Positions 44,524 through 56,516 of a stretch of DNA of 64,000 nt are shown piece after piece. Numbering within the stretch: the stretch's first letter is position 1; each line of letters starts with the position of its first letter. Under the pieces are notes generated by a model that saw nothing but the letters and a program-made list of their open reading frames with translations, ran no database searches and was not told where the DNA came from. A program made the position numbers and the translations under genes. The stretch is from Brachypodium distachyon. Taxonomy: Eukaryota > Streptophyta > Magnoliopsida > Poales > Poaceae. The stretch covers positions 48,097,355 through 48,161,354 of the forward strand of contig NC_016131.3 of assembly GCF_000005505.3 (NCBI RefSeq), in the 5' to 3' direction.

Positions 44524-45128
44524 ATAAGTGGACTGGTTTTGGAACTGCATCCATGCACATATAAAGGTAGTTCGCACAGAATTAGCGACATGGAATATGG
44601 TTTTGGAACTCAAGTATAAGTACTGAAATTAATACCGCTTTCTTGGCGTAGGCAATCTTGTAGTTGTCAACTGCTAGTTCACCCTGAAACTCAGCAATAT
44701 TGCTCAGCAATTCGCTATAGAAACTTTTTAAGTACTCCGGCAGAAGAAAAACGGCGCTCTCGTCCCATCTACAAACAATTAGATTACATGCATGAAAAAT
44801 CATTTGTTATTTCTTTGACCATGTTTATGCTTTGCCACATTGTAAACAAACAAATTTAATGTAAAATAAAACTAATCCCAACCTTTGAATGGCTGCATTT
44901 AGCTGTCGGCGTTCCTGAATGGTGGCATGGACGTCATATGTGTCATCCATGAAGGTAAACAGTGCAATTATCTTGCCAAAGATCATCCGTGCGCGTGCAA
45001 AGCAAGGCTCATAAAACACCGAGTATGACCAAAAGCAGGCCTCAACAATTCAATCACGGGAATAGCTTAACTTCACAGATCCGTAAAGATCTTTCCACCA
45101 CCTAAAATTGTGTCAAGTGTATATATTA

Positions 45129-45252
45129 CCACCGTCCAACAAAAGATGTCTCAAGTTTGTCAAAATTTGAATGTATCTAGACATGACTTAGTGTATAAAT
45201 GCATTTAAATTTGGTCAAAGTTGAGACATCTTTTGTTGGACGGAAGAAGAAG
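45129..45252. mobile_element. Stowaway-like MITE in terpene synthase intron 3
   Basis: 124 bp, TA-flanked. CGTCCAACAAAAGATGTCTC is mirrored by GAGACATCTTTTGTTGGACG. A different subfamily from the ATTACATGTAT copies. Confidence 0.8.
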
Positions 45253-45776
45253 TATGATATATTAGTGCAAAAGGTATCATTATGAGTTGGATTTAAACTT
45301 AGGGTCGTTAAATTATCATAATACTGCAATTAGTGTTGGTCGGATATATCATAGCTTCAAACGTACTTAGAAATAGCATTGAGTTCCTTCAAGTGGACAT
45401 GTTGCAGAAGGTTAAAATCCAGCTTTGCGAGCTCCAGTAGACTTGGGTTATGCCCTTCCTCTTCTCCGTACTCTGACATGTAATGCACCGCCTCTTGCCT
45501 CTTGTAGGTCCTTGTTAGTGGTAAGTAAAGTGCTCGTTCGACTTGCTCAGCCAAAGGAGACTCGAGGCCCGCCCTCATGGATTCAAGATGTTGCCTCGCA
45601 AAAGAGATGGCTTTTTCGAGTTGTGGTTCACCACTGATGAAAAAGTAAGCTGCGTTGTACAAACTTAACAACCCCCGTGGTTCTTCATTAGTTATGCTCT
45701 TTGTAAAACTGCCATCTTCACCCATGAGTCCGTAGAATACTTCTGCAATAACAAAATGTTAGTTTGTGACTATGGT

Positions 45777-46584
45777 GAGGAAATTGCATGGCGGGTCCTT
45801 AAACTTAGCAGGTATATTCAGTTTCATCCATTAACTTGCAAACTTGAAAAACGAGACCTTAAACTTGGCACACCGATTCATTTTAGTCCAAATCGACGAA
45901 TTCGGGCTAAATTCGGCCATGCTGGCGGCTGATATGGACATGGTTGGCTCGGGCGGGTTCTTTTCGCGAATTTTTGGACGATGAAATCGTCCATTTAACC
46001 CTTTGGAAGAGTTCGGTCTTGAACCCGTGGTCTAGCCCTCGCTTGGAGGAGGTGACAACTACGATATTTTCACAAAATACCCTTCCTCATCCTCTGACTA
46101 TCCTCCCTGTGGCCACGATATGCTCTCATCATCCTCTAGGGCCAAGACATGATAGAGTCGCCTCCCTCGCTGGTGAACCCACTTCGGCCCTACATCGGCG
46201 ATGTTCTCGCGATCGGTGGCGGCCAAGGGAACGGGGGAGGTGATGGGGCAGTGGTGTTGACTGCTATACGACGAAGCAGCTGGCGGCGCTTCTGAACCAT
46301 CGGTTCAAGACTTTGAAGGATTTGGCTTTGTGGACCGGGTACGAGACCTAACTCTTCATGGGGTTAAACGGAATATTCCATCGCCTGAAAATTTGCAAAA
46401 AGGACCCCTTATGCCAGCCATGTCTACGTTAGTTGCCAGCTTAGCCGAATTAATCATGAATTCGTTGATTTGGACTAAAATGAACCAATTTGCCAAGTTT
46501 AAGGTATCGTTTTCAAAGTTTGCAAGTTAATGGATGAAACTGAACATCACTGCCAAGTTTGAGGATCTGGCATGCAATTTCCTC
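45777..46584. mobile_element. Mutator-like element in terpene synthase intron 2
   Basis: Termini GAGGAAATTGCATG and CATGCAATTTCCTC are perfect inverted repeats. The 9 bp target duplication GACTATGGT lies at 45768-45776 and 46585-46593. Subterminal inverted sequence continues (AAACTTGGCA, TGCAAACTT, TTTTAGTCCAAATC). The 808 bp element has a non-repetitive centre (about 45920-46430) that could be captured host DNA; I cannot identify it. Confidence 0.85.
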
Positions 46585-47236
46585 GACTATGGTTAAAACC
46601 TTTTATCATTATATGTGCTTATTAGTAATCCACCGGGGTACCCTGATGACTAATTTGCATTATATATGTAAGCTTGTTTTCTACATATCCATCTATTCAC
46701 ATAAATATATATTTCTCTAATTAATATTACCTCTATTTTTTTAAGTTTGAGCAAATTTACAAAAAAAATATACTAACATCTACAATATAAAATAAGTGCT
46801 AAAGAAAATCAAAACTAATTTAAAGTTATAAATGTTGGTAAATTACATAAACTTGATCAAATTTTAAGAAATAAAACCCGGAATAGTACATCTTATATTT
46901 CAGAACGGAAAGAGCAGATAGAAAATACCTGGAGATACCCAAAGCGCGTGCTCCCTGAGCAATCGAAACCGAAGAGCAACATCATGGAGGCTAGAGCTAA
47001 TGAATTCGCTTCCATGGATGTGACTTAATGCAGCGTCGATTTCTTCATCAAATAGGTGATCTATTCATAGACGTTGGATTGCATCCACCAGATTCATCCT
47101 TCCCACCGTGCTGCTGCAAGTCTTGAAGAAGATGCTATCGGCCCTCAACTTCATCCATTCCTCTGACCTCTGCATGCCTCTGCATGCATGTATATAAGCG
47201 TTAGTGAGGATTAATTAACCTATATATAGAGATCAC

Positions 47237-47562
47237 CTGTGTACACATTTGATATTGTGTCATGTACCAAAATTGGTCATTATATATATAGTTCTTCATA
47301 ATAATGTTTATTTGAATTATTGAATATTACTATGTTTTTCTATAAATTTGATTAACTTTATTTATTTTTGACCTAGGACAAAGATAAATGTTATACTCCC
47401 TGTGTACACATTTGATATTGTGTCATGTACCAAAATTGGTCATTATATATATAGTTCTTCATAATAATGTTTATTTGAATTATGGAATATTACTATATTT
47501 TTCTATAAATTTGATTAACTTTATTTATTTTTGACCTAGGACAAAGATAAAATCTTATACTC
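47237..47562. repeat. 163 bp tandem duplication in terpene synthase intron 1
   Basis: CTGTGTACACATTTGATATT through AAGATAA..TTATACTCCC occurs at 47237-47399 and again from 47400, with only a few differences. The second copy ends at the Stowaway start, so it is recent. Confidence 0.9.
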
Positions 47563-47791
47563 CCTCCGTTCCATAAAATAAGGCATCCATGCTTTTCGAG
47601 GTCCAATTTTGACCATCAATTAGACTAACAAAATGTGAATTATGTATTATAAAAATTATACCGTCGGAAACTTCTTTCAGATATGAATCTTATAATTTTT
47701 ATAACACATAATTCACATTTTGTTGGTCTAATTGGTGGTCAAAGAAAAATCTTGAAAACACGTGTGCCTTGATATTATGGAACGGAGAGAG
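47560..47791. mobile_element. Stowaway-like MITE in terpene synthase intron 1
   Basis: 232 bp, TA-flanked. CTCCCTCCGTTCCATAAAAT opens it and ATTATGGAACGGAGAGAG closes it. A strong inner hairpin pairs TGTGAATTATGTATTATAAA with its complement near 47700. Confidence 0.8.
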
Positions 47792-48233
47792 TATTTTAGA
47801 ACGAGGGAGTAGCTAGAAACAACCGATCCATCGAAATTGAGTTTACGATGAGGGTGACATGCATGAAGCATTGCGGGACGATTTTTTTTGTAATTTTGCA
47901 CTACTATGTACATTAAAAACGACGGTCAAATAACATATTTAATTTAGACATCGTGTCTCATTGTTTATCCAAATTAAGGAGCACAATAGAATAGAAATTA
48001 AAAGGTACGGAGTACGTAGTATATGCATGCCTGTAGTGGTTGCGGCTCGTAATGGACGAAGAAGTTGTCCCACACCGAGGGCTCGAAGCCGGCGGGCACC
48101 TTCCCGACAGTGGCACCAGCGACGGCGGACGCCATGCAGAATTGCAGATTATATGCAGATTATGCCTGTAGGTGTGTGTACGTTGTGTGTTTGTAGCTTC
48201 CAAATTTGGTAAGTATATAATGGCAACCAGGTA

Positions 48234-48246
48234 CCTTTTATATAGG
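48234..48246 (-). promoter_or_regulatory. TATA box of the terpene synthase pseudogene
   Basis: On the minus strand CCTATATAAAAGG lies about 100 bp before the ATG at 48135, a normal plant spacing. The promoter core looks better preserved than the coding sequence. Confidence 0.6.
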
Positions 48247-48249
48247 CGA

Positions 48250-49534
48250 TTCAGCTATTACTAGATTGCAGCAAAGCTCGTTGCAATTTCAGAGCCAATT
48301 CGTACTTGCCAACCACTAGCAGCCTCCTGACTAAGGCTTCACTCAGTTGTACACTGCACAGAGAGACTTGTGATGTCGATGTACGTCTGCTAAATCCAAA
48401 GAGCCTAAATCGATCGTCTTCCTCGATCCAACTTGTGGAGACCCGCGTGCAAGTTATTTGCAAGCGTCCAGTTAGCCAAAACAACAAGCTATACTAACTT
48501 CATAACTTGCTCTAATGCAAATTAATCTCCATTAGGAGCCTCTCCTTTTTCAACCCGGGACCTCTCCTGTTTCAATTACGAAAGATAACGGAAATACACT
48601 GTTCAGCACAACAAACGAGCAGAAGTTGAGAATGAGGGAAACTCGCTGACTACCAGGCTCCTTCCTCCGTTGCAAAGTTCAGAAACAGCAGGCGAAACAA
48701 TTCGCAAAAAAGTATCAAGACAGAGCATTCTTCCGTCCAGCATTAATTTGATCGGGCATCCGATAGCTAGGCGAGCATGATCCTCCAGTGAGCCAGATGA
48801 AACAGCCACCGGTCCCTCTCCCATTAGCAGCCTCCTGATTAAGATTTACAGAGTTTTACATTACCACACGATCAGGCCTGCTGCAGCCACAGTTTGACAT
48901 TTACACTCAAGTGCTCAACAGACTGTGAAACGGCACCGTTTTTGACTTTTTTTCCAACGCCGCCACTGAAATAACAGCGACACTGCGCCTAGCTAGGAGT
49001 TTTGTTCATCACTTGTGAACGCAGACCACGGTTGAAATCCGGCCGTCAGTTGTTGCAAAAGTAATGTAAACGTATACCACCGCTTAGCAGCCGGCAGGCC
49101 AGCGACCTGCACGCGTAGTCGACCAAAATTTGATTCTTTAGTGATTCTCTTTTCTATCGTCCATTTTCACGTACTGTGTTTATTTTTATCGCTCGTGTTT
49201 TAGCGTTGTCTTTTCCCCTACAAATGGGCCACTTTTTCCCTGGTCATAAATTGTTTGGCCATTTCTCTTGCAATAAATAACCCAACGATAGATGTGTTTC
49301 GTCAAAAAAAGAAAAAGGAAAATTAAAAGCGCTGCAACGCAGGAATTCTTCTCTTGCGTGTATCTAATCTAGATGTCATTTTGACCAAGTTTGCGTGCTG
49401 TACTTAAGCCACGTCGGGAAGATATGCCTATGCCTAAAAGGCTTGCTGAAGTATTACGTACTTGCCCCTGTTTTTTTTATAAAAACAAAAAGCAAAATTC
49501 AAAGCAAAGCCCAAAGACTGCTCAAAACAACTAC
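48250..49534. other. Spacer, nothing recognised
   Basis: No convincing gene. A phrase AGCAGCCTCCTGA.TAAG occurs twice (about 48321 and 48827), suggesting an old duplication. Short ORFs here lack recognisable homology. Confidence 0.4.
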
Positions 49535-49586
49535 TCCCTCCGTTTTGCACTAAAACCACGACAAGTATTTAGGAACGGAGTGAGTA
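49535..49586. mobile_element. Short Stowaway-like MITE remnant
   Basis: About 52 bp: CTCCCTCCGTTTTGCACTAA opens and AGGAACGGAGTGAG closes, flanked by TA. Probably an internally deleted copy. Confidence 0.55.
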
Positions 49587-49629
49587 CATCCATTTTGGTC
49601 CATACAATGCTATATCAACGGCTTGTTGA

Positions 49630-51400
49630 CACTACTACAGAAAAGTTTATCAGTAACGGTCGAAAAATAACATCAGTAATGGTCGGGGCCGCCTTTACTA
49701 ACTTCGTGTTACTGATGATAACCATCATCAGTAACGGTCAAACAGTGGCGGGCACTGCAGGGACCGACACTGATATCGTTTTTTACATTAAAAAAAAAGG
49801 CAGGCCACACGGCCCGCGAGTTCATCGGTTCACCAAATCACAAATCAAAACAAAATATGTATATAAGCGTATTTTGGACACCACAACAATCAGTAAATCC
49901 AGCAGTAGAGATGCATACAGATCCTATATACAAATTTATACCCAAACAAATCACCGAATTAAATCTGCTCACCACGCTTGCCAAAATTGCTTCCCGAGAG
50001 CCGGCCACAGAGAAATCTGAGAGAGAGAGAGCTTTATCAAAAACCGAAAGAGGAAGAGAGAGGGAGAGGAGCAAGAGAGATAAAGAGTACTTACCAAGAT
50101 CAACGGAGGCAGATCCGGCGGCAGGTGTGCTCAGGGGCGGCGGATCCAGCGCCGCGCGGGGTCTTGGACGCGGATCCGGTGGTGGAGGTGCTCGGGGACG
50201 GTGGATCCAGCGGCGGGGAGGCCGATGGGGGCCGGATCTGCGCGTGGTCGGGTGGTCGGCGGCGTCATGGACCATCTTCGGAGGAGTGGCGTCGTCGGAG
50301 GAGGTCGGTCAGCGGGGAGCACCAGGCCGGCGCACGGAAGCCGATGGGGAGCAGCAGGGCGCGGCCGGCGGAGAGAGAGGAGAGGAGGGAGAGAAGGGGG
50401 GCGGGGCTGGGGGGTGAGAAGGAGTCGGCGCCCTCCTGCGCGGCGGCGGCGGCTGGGACCGGAAGTGCGGTGGAGAACGAGGCTGTAGGTGGCTGCAGTG
50501 GGAGAAGAGAGGGTGGGAGAGAAAGAGGATGAAGCAGAAGAAGGAGAGATCGATGGGCAGGTGGGATCGTGGAAGGGATTCGTCGGTGGATAAAGAGAAG
50601 ATCCACCGGTTCGGAAGACGCCACCTCATCGATCCACGCCTCCACACTTCCACCAATCAGAGCCTAGGACACGAATAGTGTTTTCATGGCATCAGTGACG
50701 GGCAAGAATAGAAGACCGACACTAGTGTCCGACACATATATTATTTCCATCTTATTGTTATCTTTTACTCAATTTGGTTCTTGTCTTGTACAATTTACAT
50801 CACTCATTATGAATTTTAAAGAAGGGCTAATAAAAACCAAACTTAAATAGTGTGTGAAAATTGGATAAGTGAAATTTGGAACCATATTATCATGAAATGT
50901 GGCATAGAAATGGACAAAACTTTGGTCATTTGTTTTAAAACCTAAAATTCAACTATGGGAAATATCAAGATTGTACTACATATGTCATTTTTAAAATATT
51001 ACCATATGATATTATTACACTATGTTAAGAAAGAAAAAATAAGACTTTAGCAAAAAAATCACATTTTTCTGATTTTTTATGAATTAGTTATGATTTTTTT
51101 AATCTTCAAAGGTCTTCGGGGGTCATCTGTGGCGGGCATAGATGTAAAGCCCGCCACTGAAGTGTGTTTTTGTAATTTTTCATATTTGGCCATGAGTGGC
51201 GGGCTTTCCGTGCCCGTTACTAATGAGGGTTCATCAGTAACGGGCGTGGTACGCCCGCCACTGATGATGAATTATGAGTGACGGGTGTTGTGCGCCCGTC
51301 ACGGGCGTGGTGCGCCCACCACTGATGAGGGATCATCAGTGGCGGGTGCGAAAGACCCGTCACTGATGACTCGTCAGATATGCACTGTTTTGTAGTAGTG
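49630..51400. mobile_element. Complete non-autonomous CACTA element
   Basis: Begins CACTACTACAGAAAAG and ends TTTTGTAGTAGTG, with 3 bp target duplication TGA at 49627-49629 and 51401-51403. Subterminal CATCAGTAACGG / CAGTGACGGGC repeats occur at both ends (49650-49770 and 51110-51375). The centre (about 50000-50650) is GC-rich with GGATCC-containing repeats and simple GA tracts; no transposase. It is 1771 bp and the same family as the truncated copy at 6627. Confidence 0.92.
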
Positions 51401-51991
51401 TGAAAAGTGACCGGGAATTTAATAAAATTCCAGAAAACTGAGTAGTACCACTTCCCCGTTTCATAATTCTTGTCGAAATATTACATGTATCGTTTATGCG
51501 TTTTTTAGGAAAAGATACATCCATTTTTTGCCAAATTTGAGTTTGCTCATTTTGCAACTTGATGGACTAAACTGCTCCCACCTCTCAAGTTGTTTGGTTC
51601 CCACCTCTCAAGTTGTTTGGTGAGTGTTGCAATTACCTCTTTCTGTTTCTAGCACATGTACGGACGACGACGAATTTTCGTCAAACACACATACGACACT
51701 ACGTGGCAGATCTGAGCTAGGCGCCTAGGCCTTGAGCACGGGCAACCAAGAACACTCCGGGGCAGTCGTGGAGCACGCCCCAATACGACGAAGGCCGGGT
51801 TGTAGAAATTTCGAAATGTTCTTAATGGGCCGGCCCACGCAGGACTCCCGGAGTCCCGGACGCTGCGGGAGAAGCTAGCGGGCGTGGGGTATCCCAAGGG
51901 TTCGCGAGGTAAACAAACTCCAGTAACAATATACGAGGGCAATCCGTAGAGAAATCTGGCCACAATTAATTAAATCTGGCCGGGGTTTACA

Positions 51992-53285
51992 ATGGACGAG
52001 CAACAACGGCCCGAGGTAAAACTGGTCGGAGCTGCCCTCCGATCTCGTTGATCTCATCGCGCAGAGGTCCCGCGACGCCGTCACCGGCCTCGCCGCGTTC
52101 CGCTCCGTGTGACGGACATGGCGCGCCGCGGCAGCACCAGCGCCGCGGCTCCTGCTAATCCCCCCGCGGCGTTCCCAGGAGGCGCTGCTCGTCTTCCCCT
52201 TGTCGCGCGGCTGGTGCCTCGTCCTGGACGCCCGCGACGCCTCCTGCCACCTCTCGCACCTGGCCACGGGCGCCACGGCCGCGCTGCCCAAGCTCACCGC
52301 CGTCTGCCGCGCCGACCGCCGCGGCGGCATCATCACGCACGACCAAGGAAGATACTACCTTCACTACACCGACAAGGAAAGCGGGCGAGGCAGCCGCAGC
52401 AGCCACCTCTGGGGTCCAGGCGAGAAGATCAGGATAGGCTGCCCCGGCTTCTGGGTCTGGGGCTTCAGCACCTACCTGGCTTTCACAGAGTACATGCGCT
52501 TCGCCGTCCATGTCCCGCCCGCCGGCGCAGATCAGGGGGGCATGCTGATCATGATGTACCACGCGCTGCTGGGCCCGACAGGCATGGTCTTCTGCCGGCC
52601 CGGAGACGCGGCCTGGACCAAGGTGGAAAAGCCCAGGCCGGAGGTGGGCGCCTTCGGCTTCATAGACTTCGCCTACCATGCCGGCAAGGTGTTCGTCCTG
52701 GAGTCCGACGGCATCCTGACGGTGTTCGACGCCACGACGCTTGACGTCCTCTGCTTGGTCCAGCCCCCGCCACCGGCGGCTCTGGCTCTTCTACCGACAT
52801 TCCTCTTCGAGTTGGAATATCAGGTCCATCTCGTTGCGTTGCCAAGCAAGCTGGTCTTGGTCAGGGTCACGGTTAAGTGGTCTCGCCCGGTGGCCTTCGA
52901 CCTCTTCGAGCTAGCTGCAGGAGGACAATGCTGGCGCAAGGTAGCCGATGCTGGCGACTACGAACTGTTCCTGGATGGATACCACGCCAGCTTTCGGGAG
53001 AACGCCCACGGCATCAGCGGGACTCGGATCTACTATGTCTATTGCTATCACTTGGTTTCTAGCACCGCCGCCTGCTTCTACAGCATGGCCGGAACTCCCA
53101 TCTACTATGCCCATGACCAGCGCTGGGTTTTGAACAACGCCGCCTACTGCTACAGCATGCAGGATAACAAGTTGGAGTGCGTATACACATGGCCGCCACC
53201 GCTGGATCAGGTTAATAACTACTCCTACAGAACACCGGTGGATAATTATGTGATCTCAACTAAGCCTAGTTGGTTCGTTCCATAG
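51992..53285 (+). pseudogene. F-box / DUF295 protein gene, broken at the N-terminus
   Basis: An F-box-like stretch reads WSELPSDLVDLIAQRSRDAV then TGLAAFRSV, followed by TGA at 52110-52112 where family members have Cys. The frame then stays open to 53285, with DUF295 text: GFWVWGFSTYLAF, KVEKPRPEVGAFGFIDFAYH, GKVFVLESDGILTVFD, and C-terminal VDNYVISTKPSWFVP. The likely ATG at 51992 (MDEQQRPE) is out of phase with the F-box by one base, a second lesion. Grass genomes carry many such genes as SCF substrate adaptors. A shorter product starting at a later Met, lacking the F-box, cannot be excluded. Confidence 0.8.
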
Positions 53286-53924
53286 ATCATATCCTACCTA
53301 GCTATTTTCATTTCATTTTAATTTGCTTATCTTATATATCCCCGTCCACAAATAAGTGACGTGGATTTGTGATGGAGGGAGTATATATATACTTATACAA
53401 GCCATTTTTACTGAGTATTTTTCTTAAACACATTATCATATCATAATCTATTCACGACTACTCCTACTTAGGTTGTGTTTGTTAATTTGGGTTGCAACTT
53501 CATAACTGCAGATTTTAGAATCAGTTGTGGGTGTCATCTGCAGTTAGAAAGGTTGGAACTGTCTGATGCATGTTTGTTTGTACAGCTGGTCTGGCTGCAG
53601 CTGCAATTGGAATGTATTGAAATGACTTCAATGACCATGTAGTTCCGTAAATTTGGTGTTAGTGGTGATTGTACTATTTTACATGTAAATTAGTTGTTTA
53701 AGAGTTTTTTTTTGCTGCAGATGATCATTTTTTCATTCCATCAGAGAGTGTAATGCATGACAATAATTGGATACATCATATAATAGATACAAATAACAAA
53801 TAATGTGTTCTTTTGCGGTGAAGCTAGTAATCATTGGAATTATATACTCATTTAAATAAATTTTGATGTGGTTGTTATCTCTGAAAATATCCAGCAATCT
53901 CCTGGAGCAGAACATAACAAAAGC

Positions 53925-55252
53925 GAGTTGAATCCGAATTGATAACGCGTCCCGTGTTGCTCCCAACGGGCGGCAGCGGGGCGAAACCCTAGCCGCCGCC
54001 GCTAGCGCCTCCTCTCCATCTCCCCCTCGCCGCCGCCGCTGCTGGCCTCCTCTGCCGCAGTGGCGGCCGGGCCCGCAGCCCGAAGGGTCGTGGGTGTTCT
54101 CCGTGGTGGCGGCGCTCTCGGGCGGATGGGTATGCGGAGGCCTCGGCGGCTTGGCGGCGGCGGCCCTGCTGGCGCGTTCTTAGTAGGCAGAGGCGGTGGC
54201 GGGATCTGGCGCTGCGGGCATGGTGGCGAGGTGCAGCGCGGCGGGGTTTGCCGCAGGAGGCGCTGGTGGCCAGGTGCGGTGGCCGGATCTACCGCGAGGT
54301 GCTTCGGGCCGGGCTCGCGGTGATTTTGGGTCCGGCGGTGGCCGGACTGGAGTCTGTTGCACAAGCCCGGATCTTACGAGGAAGGTGGTGGGGCTTCGCT
54401 CGATGCTCGTCCTGACGGTGGCCTGCTGTGCCACGGGCGGCCGGCCGGGCCAGTCTTGTTTGGCGGATGGCAAGGTTTTTCGAGGTGGCGTTTTTGGCTG
54501 CTAATCTGGTGCAGTCAGTGTGTCCCCCTGCCCTCGTGTGAGGCTTTGACGTGCGGGCTTCTGGCCGGCGTGGCTACGGCGGTGGATGCCGGGATGGTGG
54601 TCCGGGAAATAGGCTGCGATGGGTCTTGGCATCTGGCGTCTTGGGCGCGGGTTTTGTTTAGACATGCTGTGGCAGAGGAAGTCGAGGCGGCGATCTCGGA
54701 AGGGTGTGAAGGAGGTTTTCTATGCTGGGCGTAGTTGGGTTTGGACGCCGGGGTGGCGGCCCCGAGAATCTTCGGTCCTCAGACGGTCAGATCGGATGAG
54801 AAAATGCTGGGCTCTTGAGGTGTGCCACACTTCCACCTTTGTCGGGGCGGTCCAATTCTGCTCCTCTCTTATTGGAATTGGTTTCTCACCCCGCCGGAGG
54901 GTGGCGGTGTGTGCAGTGCGGTGGTGGTGCTCTAGCAAAGCTTCATTGTGCTCTTCTTCGGAGCCTGTCGAGGCCCTTCAGCCCCTTTCCAGCGGGTCAT
55001 GCCGGATCTTGCTTGGTGGGGAATGTGACGTGGTTCTCGTCACGGCGGGGATCTTCTTCAGCTGCTTCCATCGGAGTGTTGGCGTGTAGGTGGTGCGTGT
55101 GTCTTGTCGTTCCGGTCGTTCTGATGATTGTTTAGGGCTTCGTTCCCTTTGTATCTGGTTTTCGTCCGGTTTTCCTTAATTAATTGGGCAACTCTATTTC
55201 TTCTATAATGCAATGCAGGAGCTCCCTACCCCTCTTGAGGTGTCTAAAAAAA
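53925..55252 (+). mobile_element. LINE-derived non-autonomous retroelement (copy 2) with poly(A) and 16 bp TSD
   Basis: Flanked by a perfect 16 bp repeat AGAACATAACAAAAGC (53909-53924 and 55253-55268) and ending TGTCT plus eight A. The 5' part is a GC-rich leader (GAAACCCTAGCCGCCGCCGC), the 3' part a T-rich trailer (TTTCTTCTATAATGCAATGC), as in grass LINEs, but no endonuclease or reverse transcriptase lies between. Shares long homologous blocks with 3241-4171 (such as GAAGTCGAGGCGGC and GTGTCCCCCT-like text). It must have been mobilised in trans. Confidence 0.8.
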
Positions 55253-55759
55253 AGAACATAACAAAAGCCAAGGGAGAAGAAGGCTCCTTCCTCGGTGTAG
55301 ATCGACGGCCCAATAAAAAACTGAGAAAAAGGCAACGGAGCATAACGAACACAACCAATAAAAAACAATAGAACAACCTAGATCCCTGGCCACATCATCA
55401 ACATCTATTATCTTCAATCCGAGATGTAGATCGACTGCCATTTCTTGGGGTTGCCAGCTTCTACAACAGTAGAGCGGTGGCGAGCACGCTGGTACAGGGG
55501 AGAGAGGAAACCATGGCAGGCAACCACGAGGGGAATCCGCGGCTGCTGAGAGGTGGCTACCACGCGTGCCCAGTGGAGATCCAAGCAGCTCGAGCTGGAC
55601 CAGCAGGAGGCGGGGCAGATCTGTGGAAGCAGCTCTTGCGAGCCCAAACAAATAGACCCTTAGTAGGATCTCTTGCTCATGCATACATGCAACTTATCAT
55701 GAAGCCATTACGATTAAGTATTTCCTACACATGCAACTATAACACAACATTCTACTTAA

Positions 55760-56282
55760 CTAGGTGATTCCCCGCGCGTTTCCACGGAAAATTCTATTTG
55801 ATTTTTTGCATTTGATGTTACGAACAAATGATAATAAAATGATCAAATGTAAAAGAAATATGAATATTGTAGAACCAAACGATTTTATCATACAAAACAC
55901 ATTTCAGCAAAATAATAGGAGCATTTTTATGTACATGAACACTAATTATTTCGTAAAAAAAGAAAGAGATGTAGGAACCTGAATATTTGCAATTCCTAGA
56001 AAAATATTGGTACTTGATGAAAATTTTAGGTGAAAAGTCTTGGGTGCTAAAAAAATGAATCATAGAAGATTTTTCCACCAAAATGAATTGCTTGTGGGTT
56101 GTATGATGTGGACGGTGAGATGGATGGTGATGTAGACACCTTGCATGTGTAGTTTGCAAATATTAAATGCACCTTAGTGGGGAATTGGATGGTGAGAAGG
56201 ATGGTGATGTGGACACCTTGCATGTTGAGCTTCCAAACATTAAATGAGTTTCAGTGGGGACCAATTTTATAGATATTATAGA
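55760..56282 (-). mobile_element. Non-autonomous Helitron, 523 bp
   Basis: On the minus strand it starts TCTATAATATCTATAAAATT and ends CGCGCGGGGAATCACCTAG, inserted between A and T without target duplication. Both ends match the element at 803-2359. Inside, GGATGGTGA..GATG.GGACACCTTGCATG is repeated about every 95 bp (56118 and 56197). Non-coding. Confidence 0.8.
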
Positions 56283-56424
56283 TTAGTGCGATCTCATCAC
56301 TACTAATCAAGGCATCACATGTCAATTACATAAGATAGACCAATCAATTAATTTTGATATAAATTATTATATAGTTTTTGCTATTTAGTTGGACAATAAG
56401 ATTTTTGTTTGTTGTTTGTGTTTT

Positions 56425-56516
56425 GTCTCAAATTTGTCCAAATATGAATGTATCTATTTCTAAAATACGTCTAGATACATGTAATATTTCGACAAAAATT
56501 ATGGGACGGGAGGAGT
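56425..56516. mobile_element. Half of a Stowaway-like MITE
   Basis: TCTCAAATTTGTCCAAATAT through ACATGTAATATTTCGACAAA to GGGACGGGAGGAG, then TA. The matching left end is missing, so it is truncated. Confidence 0.65.

Larger units (their letters stand above)
42706..48135 (-). pseudogene. Sesquiterpene synthase (TPS-a like), inactivated
   Basis: Cytosolic class I terpene synthase type (farnesyl diphosphate to sesquiterpenes); no transit peptide. Minus-strand exons: 48031-48135 (MASAVAGATVGKVPAGFEP, ending VHYEPQPLQ), 46929-47169, 45366-45742, 44883-45101, 44636-44768, 43848-43963 joined to 43118-43199, and 42706-42996 (ending SLFVKPVPI). The exon 4 length of 219 nt is the classical TPS size, and the metal-binding DDTYD is present. 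Lesions: TGA at 47065-47067 (exon 2, after AIQRL); TGA at 45050-45052 replacing the second Arg of the RDR (RxR) motif; a 640 bp hAT element inside exon 6, splitting VEW|A; exon 6 shorter than usual; and exon 1 followed by GC, not GT. Introns hold further transposons. Non-functional. Confidence 0.92.

Noticed and set aside
49838..50656. Overlapping 115-186 codon ORFs in the CACTA interior
   Set aside because: GC-rich low-complexity text on both strands within a TSD-bounded transposon; no domain.
54002..55135. Several 90-156 codon ORFs as host genes
   Set aside because: All fall inside the 16 bp TSD-bounded LINE-derived element and are not conserved with its relative at 3241.
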